Of a DNA stretch of 6,208 nt, positions 1-6,208 are shown piece after piece. A program made the position numbers and the translations under genes. Each line of letters begins with the position of its first letter. Positions within the stretch are counted from its first letter, which is position 1. The notes below the pieces were generated by a model. The model was not told the origin of the DNA. It worked only from the letters and a program-made list of their open reading frames with translations, and searched no databases. Source of the DNA: Kocuria sp. p3-SID1428 (GTDB lineage Bacteria > Actinomycetota > Actinomycetes > Actinomycetales > Micrococcaceae); assembly GCF_025149945.1 (NCBI RefSeq), contig NZ_JALXVH010000084.1, forward strand, positions 1-6,208. Reading direction: 5' to 3'.

Positions 1-1
1 G

Positions 2-1774
<1,773 letters not shown>

Positions 1775-1808
1775 GCGCGTCCGCGCCCCTCACACGCACC
1801 ACCTGCAC

Positions 1809-1814
1809 AGGAGA
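1809..1814 (+). promoter_or_regulatory. Ribosome binding site of the mak-glgB fusion
   Basis: AGGAGA lies seven bases (counting from the end of AGGAG) before the ATG at 1821. It is a strong Shine-Dalgarno match and fixes this start. The residues that follow reach the maltokinase-like LPSRRWF motif by residue 22, which is the expected distance. The rest of the 1775-1820 gap shows neither a terminator nor a convincing promoter. Confidence 0.85.
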
Positions 1815-1820
1815 CCCGAC

Positions 1821-4800
1821 ATGACCGCCGAGAACACGTCGTCGCACCCGGCGCGCAGCCTCGAGGAGGTGCTGCGCGCGTGGCTGCCCTCGCGCCGGTG
1901 GTTCCCCTTCGACGGAGATCCGCAGCAGCTGAGCCTCGAGACGGCTGCGGTCATCCCGCTGTCCAAGTCCCAGGCCGGTGCCTCCTCCGAGGACCACGGC
2001 ATGGCGATCCACCTCCTGCGGGTGGGCCTCCCGTCCGGCACGCGGATCGTCCAGGTGCCGCTGGAGATCTCCGGGACAGCCTTGGATCAGGGCATCGGCT
2101 CCTTCGAGTCATCGGTAGGACCCCGGCATGTCCGCGAGGCTGTCGACCAGCCCGAGTTCCTGGACGCCGTGCTGGGACTGCTGCGGCAGGGCTCCCAGAT
2201 CGGCGGGCACCGCGCGACCATGACGGGGGCCGCCAACGACTCCCTGGTCCCGGTCTCGGGCGTCCGCGCGGCTGAGCAGGTGCAGGTGATCGCCGGCGAG
2301 CAGTCGAACACCTCGGTCGTGCTGCGCCCCGTCGAGCCCGGTGAGGACGCGCTGATCCTCAAGTTCTTCCGGGTCCTGGGCGAGGGGCAGAACCCGGACG
2401 TCGAGGTCGGCCGCGAGCTGACCGACCTCGGCTGCTCCGTCGTGGCCCGCACCTGGGGCTGGGCGGATATCACCTGGCCGGAAGCCGATGACCACGGCGG
2501 CCGCCGTCAGGCCGCCGGGCAGGCGGTCGTGGCCGCGGAGTTCGTCGACGGAGCGCAGGACGCCTGGCGCCTGGCGGTCGAGGCAGCCGCCGAGGGACGC
2601 TCCTTCGCCGCAGAGGCCCGCGAGCTCGGCCGAGCCACGGCGCGCATGCACCGTGACCTCGCCTCCGCCTTCGGCGCCCAGGAGGCCGGTGGCCCTCAGC
2701 GCGAGGCGCTGCTGGACGGTCTGTCCGGGCGTCTGGAGTGGGCCCGCGATCAGCTGCGCGAGACTCTGGCAGGGCGGGAGCAGCAGCTGGACTCGGTCAT
2801 CGACCGCGCCCGGCGCAGCGAGCAGCTGCCGGAGCTGCAGCGCATCCACGGCGACTACCACCTGGGCCAGGTCCTGCGCGGCCCCGACGGCGCCTTCCGC
2901 ATCCTCGACTTCGAGGGCGAGCCGCTGCGCGAGATCTCCGAGCGCTCGGCCGCGGACCTCCCGCTGCGCGACGTCGTGGGGATGCTGCGCTCGCTGGACT
3001 ACGCCGCCGCCTTCGGGCAGCGCGAGTCCGGGCGCAATACCGAGCAGTGGAGCATCGAGGCGGCCGAGGCCCTGCTCGAGGGCTGGACCGCCGTGACCCA
3101 CATGATCGTGGAGCGCGCGGATCCGCTGTTCCAGGCGCTGTGGCTCGACAAGGCCATGTACGAGGTCGTCTACGAGTCCCGCAACCGCCCCGACTGGGTC
3201 GATGTTCCGCTGGCCGCAGTGCTCAGCGCGCTCGGAGGCACAGCTGCGGAGCCCTCCGTCCATGCGGCGGACAGTGCGGTTTCCGGCGAGCAGGCGGGTG
3301 ACGGCGCGGCTTCGGCCGCGGCGTCCGAGGGGTCGCAGGACTCGGCGGTGGCCGCCGTCGTCGCGGCGGACCCGACGGCAGCGGCTGCGGGCGTACCCTC
3401 GCAGTACCAGGCCGATCAGGCCGCTGGGGGGAGCGCGCAGGCGATCCCCGACCAGCACGAAGGCTCCGCCCCGGAGCACCCCGCCGCAGCGCAGCAGGCG
3501 GAGGCGGACGAGATCAGCGGAAGCGAGCACCACGTGTCCCACACCATCTCCGAGGACGTCCTGGCGGCCGTCGCCGAGGGCCGTTACTACGACCCGCACT
3601 CCGTGCTGGGCGCCCACCCCCAGGACGACGGCACCGTCCTGATCCGCACCCTGCGGCGCTTCGCGCAGAAGGTCGAGGCGGTCACCGCCGACGGCTCCGT
3701 GCACCAGCTCAGCCACGAGTGGGGCGGGATCTTCACCGGTCGCATCCCCGCGACCTCGGACGGCGGCATCCCCGACTACCGGCTGCGCGTGAGCTGGGAC
3801 GGTGGCCACAGCCGCGAGCTCGACGACCCCTACCGCTACACCCCGACCGTGGGCGAGATGGACCTGCACCTGATCGGCGAGGGCCGGCATGAGGACCTGT
3901 GGACCGTGCTCGGCGCCCGCGTCCGACGCTGGCCGTCGAGCTTCGGGGAGATCCGCGGCACGAGCTTCGCCGTCTGGGCGCCCAATGCCCGCGCGGTGCG
4001 GGTCATCGGCGACTTCAACGGCTGGGACGGCACCGAGCACGCCATGCGCTCGCTCGGCGGCAGCGGCGTCTGGGAGCTGTTCATCCCGGGCGTCGACCAC
4101 GGCGCCATCTACAAGTTCCGCATCATGGGCCCGGACGGGCAGTGGAAGGACAAGGCGGACCCCATGGCGCGCTGGACCGAGGTCCCGCCGCTGACCGGCT
4201 CGCGTGTGCTGGACAGCCGCTACGAGTTCGGCGACGACGAGTGGATGCAGCGTCGCGCGCAGACCGATCCGCATAGCGGCCCCATGAGCGTCTACGAGGT
4301 CCACATCGGCTCGTGGCGCCAGGGCCTGAGCTACCGGGACCTGGCCACCGAGCTCGTCGACTACGTCAAGGCCCACGGATTCACGCACGTGGAGTTCATG
4401 CCGGTGGCCGAGCACCCGTTCGGCGGCTCGTGGGGCTACCAGGTCACGGGCTACTACGCCCCCACCTCGCGCTTCGGCGATCCCGACGACTTCAAGCACC
4501 TTGTCGATGCCCTCCACCAGGCCGGCATCGGCGTGCTCGTCGACTGGGTCCCCGGGCACTTCCCCAAAGACGACTTCGCCCTGGCCCGCTTCGACGGCGC
4601 ACCTCTCTACGAGCACCCGGATCCCCGCCGCGGCGAGCACAAGGACTGGGGCACCCTGATCTTCGACTACGGCCGCACCGAGGTCCGCAACTTCCTGGTG
4701 GCCAATGCCCTGTACTGGCTCGAGGAGTTCCACGTCGACGGCCTGCGCGTGGACGCCGTGGCCTCGATGCTCTACCTGGACTACTCGCGCGAGCACGGCG

Positions 4801-5714
4801 AGTGGGAGCCGAATCAGTTCGGCGGCCGAGAGAACCTGGAGGCCATCGCCTTCCTGCAGGAGGCCACCGCCACGGCCTATCGCCGCAGCCCGGGCACGGT
4901 GATGATCGCCGAGGAGTCCACGGCCTTCCCGGGGGTCACCCGCCCCACGAGCGGCGACGGGCTGGGCTTCGGCATCAAGTGGAACATGGGCTGGATGCAC
5001 GACTCGCTCGAATACGTGAGCGAGGACCCCATGTACCGCGGCTACCACCACGGCAAGCTGACGTTCTCCATGGTCTACGCCTACACGGAGAACTTCATGC
5101 TCCCGATCTCGCACGACGAGGTCGTCTACGGCAAGGGCTCGCTGCTGCGCAAGATGCCCGGCGATCGCTGGCAGCAGCTGGCCAACGTCCGCGCCTACCT
5201 CGCGTACATGTGGGCACACCCCGGCAAGCAGCTGATCTTCATGGGCACCGAGTTCGCCCAGGATGCCGAGTGGGACAACGACAAGTCGCTGGACTGGTGG
5301 CTCGCCGAGACCGAGCCGCACCAGGGCATCCAGCGCCTGATCGTGGCGCTGAACGAGATCTACCGGCAGACCCCGGCGCTGTGGGCGCAGGACAACGCGC
5401 CGGAGGGCTTCACCTGGCTGGACGCCAACGACAGCCAGGGCTGCACCATGTCGTTCGTACGGTGGGACACCGACGGCCGACCGCTGGTGTGTGCGGTCAA
5501 CTTCGCCGGCACCCCGCACAGCGGCTTCCACCTGCCCCTGCCTCGCGGCGGGCAGTGGGAGGAGGTCCTGAACACGGACGAGACCCGCTTCGGCGGCTCC
5601 GGCGTCGTGAACGGATCGATCGAAGCGATCGACGAGCCCCAGTACGCGCAGCCGGCGCATGCAGTGCTGGATCTGCCGCCGCTGGGTGCGGTGTGGCTGC
5701 GTCCGTCGGTCTGA
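1821..5714 (+). CDS. Maltokinase-glycogen branching enzyme fusion (Mak/Pep2-GlgB)
   Basis: A 1297-residue bifunctional protein. Residues 1-473 resemble maltokinase (ATP + maltose to maltose-1-phosphate): an N-cap beginning LPSRRWF (22-28), EQSNTS (160-165), LKFFR with Lys181, NPDVEV (191-196), the HGDYHLGQ loop (343-350) and metal-binding DFEGEP (363-368). Residues 474-574 are an Ala-rich linker. From about 575 to the end is a full branching enzyme: N1 domain with [11 protein letters not shown] (589-599), CBM48 (about 700-790, VWAPNA), YEVHIGSW (825-832), GH13 motifs DWVPGHFP (908-915), RVDAVASM with nucleophile Asp978, AEEST with acid Glu1031 and SHDE with Asp1099, then a C-terminal beta domain. 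Spacing of Asp978, Glu1031 and Asp1099 equals that of E. coli GlgB D405/E458/D526, offset 573. Both domains are near full length with no key residue missing, so both are probably active. It follows treS, placing it in the GlgE glucan pathway. Relatives of this length may already be annotated simply as GlgB. Confidence 0.95.
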   Translation: MTAENTSSHPARSLEEVLRAWLPSRRWFPFDGDPQQLSLETAAVIPLSKSQAGASSEDHGMAIHLLRVGLPSGTRIVQVPLEISGTALDQGIGSFESSVGPRHVREAVDQPEFLDAVLGLLRQGSQIGGHRATMTGAANDSLVPVSGVRAAEQVQVIAGEQSNTSVVLRPVEPGEDALILKFFRVLGEGQNPDVEVGRELTDLGCSVVARTWGWADITWPEADDHGGRRQAAGQAVVAAEFVDGAQDAWRLAVEAAAEGRSFAAEARELGRATARMHRDLASAFGAQEAGGPQREALLDGLSGRLEWARDQLRETLAGREQQLDSVIDRARRSEQLPELQRIHGDYHLGQVLRGPDGAFRILDFEGEPLREISERSAADLPLRDVVGMLRSLDYAAAFGQRESGRNTEQWSIEAAEALLEGWTAVTHMIVERADPLFQALWLDKAMYEVVYESRNRPDWVDVPLAAVLSALGGTAAEPSVHAADSAVSGEQAGDGAASAAASEGSQDSAVAAVVAADPTAAAAGVPSQYQADQAAGGSAQAIPDQHEGSAPEHPAAAQQAEADEISGSEHHVSHTISEDVLAAVAEGRYYDPHSVLGAHPQDDGTVLIRTLRRFAQKVEAVTADGSVHQLSHEWGGIFTGRIPATSDGGIPDYRLRVSWDGGHSRELDDPYRYTPTVGEMDLHLIGEGRHEDLWTVLGARVRRWPSSFGEIRGTSFAVWAPNARAVRVIGDFNGWDGTEHAMRSLGGSGVWELFIPGVDHGAIYKFRIMGPDGQWKDKADPMARWTEVPPLTGSRVLDSRYEFGDDEWMQRRAQTDPHSGPMSVYEVHIGSWRQGLSYRDLATELVDYVKAHGFTHVEFMPVAEHPFGGSWGYQVTGYYAPTSRFGDPDDFKHLVDALHQAGIGVLVDWVPGHFPKDDFALARFDGAPLYEHPDPRRGEHKDWGTLIFDYGRTEVRNFLVANALYWLEEFHVDGLRVDAVASMLYLDYSREHGEWEPNQFGGRENLEAIAFLQEATATAYRRSPGTVMIAEESTAFPGVTRPTSGDGLGFGIKWNMGWMHDSLEYVSEDPMYRGYHHGKLTFSMVYAYTENFMLPISHDEVVYGKGSLLRKMPGDRWQQLANVRAYLAYMWAHPGKQLIFMGTEFAQDAEWDNDKSLDWWLAETEPHQGIQRLIVALNEIYRQTPALWAQDNAPEGFTWLDANDSQGCTMSFVRWDTDGRPLVCAVNFAGTPHSGFHLPLPRGGQWEEVLNTDETRFGGSGVVNGSIEAIDEPQYAQPAHAVLDLPPLGAVWLRPSV
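3240..3542 (+). other. Interdomain linker, Ala-rich and low complexity
   Basis: Residues 474-574 of the fusion join the kinase to the branching enzyme. About 31 of 101 residues are Ala, and most of the rest are Gly, Ser, Gln, Glu, Asp and Pro, with almost no bulky hydrophobics. It is therefore probably disordered and flexible. It matches no domain I recognise. The reading frame stays open throughout, and both flanking domains read in the same frame, so this is not a frameshift artefact. Confidence 0.85.
3519..3536 (+). promoter_or_regulatory. Possible internal translation start for a free GlgB
   Basis: An in-frame GTG at 3534-3536 (codon 572) lies exactly where a stand-alone GlgB would begin, judged by the 573-residue offset to E. 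coli GlgB. It is preceded by the purine-rich GGAAGCGAG at 3519-3527, six bases upstream. This could be a relic of the ancestral glgB start or an active internal start giving a separate branching enzyme. The Shine-Dalgarno match is weak, and chance is a real alternative. Confidence 0.2.
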
Positions 5715-5730
5715 GTCGCCGGGTCGCCGG
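5715..5730 (+). repeat. Two tandem copies of GTCGCCGG after the stop codon
   Basis: GTCGCCGG occurs at 5715-5722 and again at 5723-5730, directly after the TGA of the fusion gene. It is a short perfect tandem duplication in GC-rich spacer. No function is apparent, and slippage is the simplest explanation. Confidence 0.6.
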
Positions 5731-5762
5731 GTGAAGCGGCTCAGGTCCGGGCCGGCCGGTCC

Positions 5763-5798
5763 GGTGCGCAGTCACCGGGATCCGACCGGAGGCGCACC
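5763..5798. repeat. Short inverted repeat in the operon 3' untranslated region
   Basis: GGTGCGC at 5763-5769 can pair with GCGCACC at 5792-5798 across a 22-base loop, about 50 bases after the stop codon. No T-tract follows. It might form a minor hairpin that protects the mRNA 3' end ahead of the main terminator. In sequence this GC-rich it could equally be chance. Confidence 0.35.
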
Positions 5799-5820
5799 AC
5801 TTGCAGGGGCCGACTGATCA

Positions 5821-5873
5821 GGGGAGGGGACCGTCGTCGCGCACGCATAGCGACGACGGGCCCCTCCCCGTTT
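5821..5873 (+). terminator. Strong hairpin terminator of the treS/mak-glgB operon
   Basis: The arm at 5821-5840 pairs with 5850-5869 over 20 positions, with one A-G mismatch (5830 against 5860) and a 9-base loop. Only a short TTT at 5871-5873 follows. A very stable GC stem with a weak T-run is common for actinobacterial intrinsic terminators. It lies 107 bases after the stop codon and separates the glucan operon from the promoters that follow. On the other strand no T-run flanks it, so it is mainly a + strand terminator. Confidence 0.85.
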
Positions 5874-5900
5874 GCGCGTACCGGTAGACGTGTGTAGTGT
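5872..5900 (+). promoter_or_regulatory. Candidate rRNA operon promoter P1
   Basis: A -35 box TTGCGC (5872-5877) and a -10 box TAGTGT (5895-5900) are separated by exactly 17 bases. This fits the actinobacterial housekeeping sigma factor, whose -10 follows TAnnnT. Transcription would start near 5907. The -35 box sits in the T-run of the preceding terminator. No AT-rich upstream element is visible, because the upstream DNA is the terminator stem. Its position ahead of a pre-16S leader suggests it is the distal of two rRNA promoters. Confidence 0.65.
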
Positions 5901-5920
5901 TCTTCTTCGTCGCTCCGGCA

Positions 5921-5963
5921 GTCCGGACGGCACGGAACGGCCGAAGGGCCTCGTGTCACGGAC
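5921..5963 (+). other. Irregular hairpin in the leader between the two promoters
   Basis: Four stem segments nest in order: GTCCG (5921-5925) with CGGAC (5959-5963), GAC (5926-5928) with GTC (5955-5957), ACG (5932-5934) with CGT (5952-5954), and GGCC (5939-5942) with GGCC (5947-5950), closing on the tetraloop GAAG. Small bulges separate them. It would form only in RNA started at the distal promoter. It may be a folded leader element, but no known motif is recognised. Confidence 0.35.
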
Positions 5964-6016
5964 TGGGCACGGCGCGTCGCACGGTTTCTGAGAGTTCATC
6001 CGCTGGAGACGGCGAG

Positions 6017-6045
6017 TTGACCCCGGGGAGTGCGGCGGGTAATGT
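6017..6045 (+). promoter_or_regulatory. Candidate rRNA operon promoter P2
   Basis: A -35 box TTGACC (6017-6022) and a -10 box TAATGT (6040-6045) are separated by 17 bases. This is a near-consensus housekeeping promoter and the stronger of the two seen here. Transcription would start near 6052, about 100 bases before the boxA-like element, a normal layout for a proximal rRNA promoter. Confidence 0.75.
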
Positions 6046-6051
6046 AGCGGA

Positions 6052-6208
6052 GTGCTTCGGACAGGTGCGGAAGCTGCGGATCAACGCGGTGACAGCACGG
6101 TCCAGCAAGAACCTGATCTTCGCGGGCCTGGTGAGACGGGCTGGTTGATCGTCTGTTGTTTGAGAACTCGATAGTGTGCCAAATTGTCTGCTGATACCAG
6201 TTCAAGCA
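6052..6208 (+). other. Pre-16S rRNA leader, 3' end outside the window
   Basis: This is the inferred transcribed leader downstream of P2. No protein gene is supported; short open frames across it lack a credible start and overlap the promoter and leader motifs. A small stem GCTTC/GAAGC (6054-6058 with 6070-6074) lies near the start. The last ~60 bases become clearly richer in A and T than the rest of the window, as in other actinobacterial 16S leaders. The mature 16S 5' end (GAGTTTGAT region) is not reached, so the 16S gene itself is predicted, not seen. Confidence 0.7.
6157..6178 (+). promoter_or_regulatory. boxA-like rRNA antitermination element
   Basis: TGTTTGAGAACTC (6157-6169), followed by ATAGTGTG, closely matches the motif found shortly before 16S genes in mycobacteria and other actinobacteria, which is regarded as the boxA-type antitermination and processing region. 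In that role it would recruit Nus factors to keep RNA polymerase from terminating early in untranslated rRNA. I recognise it from memory of the family; it is the main reason for calling the right end an rRNA operon. Confidence 0.75.

Noticed and set aside
2109..5660. Very long open frame on the - strand (1183 codons) opposite the fusion gene
   Set aside because: Its codons coincide exactly with the sense codons read backwards, so it stays open unless the sense gene uses TTA, CTA or TCA, which are rare at this GC content. It ends where the sense gene uses a TCA at 2109-2111. The protein resembles no family, while the sense strand has clear enzyme motifs.
4313..5734. 473-codon + strand open frame inside the GlgB region
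   Set aside because: It reads the same strand out of frame with GlgB, gives an Arg/Pro/Gly-rich product with no motifs, and is explained by the high GC content.
5897..6148. Small + strand open frame (83 codons) across the spacer
   Set aside because: It begins inside the -10 box of P1, runs through the P2 promoter and the leader, has no ribosome binding site and no recognisable protein features.
6079..6150. GATCAAC/GTTGATC pairing as an RNase III stem in the leader
   Set aside because: Only seven pairs across a 58-base loop, and it does not extend at either end. True 16S processing stems pair with sequence after the 16S gene, which is outside the window.
6145..6177. A third promoter formed by TTGATC (6145-6150) and TAGTGT (6172-6177)
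   Set aside because: The spacing is 21 bases, too long for a housekeeping promoter, and the TAGTGT is part of the conserved boxA-like leader motif.
5715..6208. tRNA gene, CRISPR array or mobile element in the spacer
   Set aside because: No cloverleaf or TpsiC-like signature, no regularly spaced repeats, and no transposase or flanking inverted repeats were seen.

Overview
The window is very GC-rich, and coding codons end almost always in G or C. It carries GlgE-pathway alpha-glucan genes followed by what looks like the front end of a ribosomal RNA operon. Gene content, codon bias and the pre-16S leader motif all point to a high-GC actinobacterium. I would guess Micrococcales (Micrococcaceae-like), but the sequence alone does not fix the genus.

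Layout, all on the + strand. (1) Positions 2-1774: trehalose synthase (TreS), complete at its 3' end and missing only a short N-terminal piece beyond the left edge. (2) A 46-base gap with a good ribosome binding site and no terminator. (3) Positions 1821-5714: one uninterrupted 1297-codon gene whose N-terminal ~470 residues are a maltokinase (Mak/Pep2) and whose C-terminal ~720 residues are a complete glycogen branching enzyme (GlgB, GH13 with CBM48), joined by an Ala-rich linker of ~100 residues. (4) Positions 5715-6208: no protein gene. This stretch holds a strong hairpin terminator for the glucan operon, two well-formed sigma70-type promoters, an irregular leader hairpin, and a boxA-like element typical of actinobacterial pre-16S leaders. 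The 16S gene should start just beyond the right edge.

The metabolic logic is clear. TreS interconverts trehalose and maltose, the kinase domain makes maltose-1-phosphate, GlgE (not in the window, perhaps just upstream) would polymerise it into linear alpha-1,4-glucan, and the GlgB domain adds alpha-1,6 branches. The most unusual point is the fusion partner. In mycobacteria the maltokinase associates with TreS; here TreS is separate and the kinase is tethered to GlgB, which acts two steps later. I found no clearly new type of system. The fusion, its possible internal start, and the tight terminator/promoter junction are the items most worth a second look.
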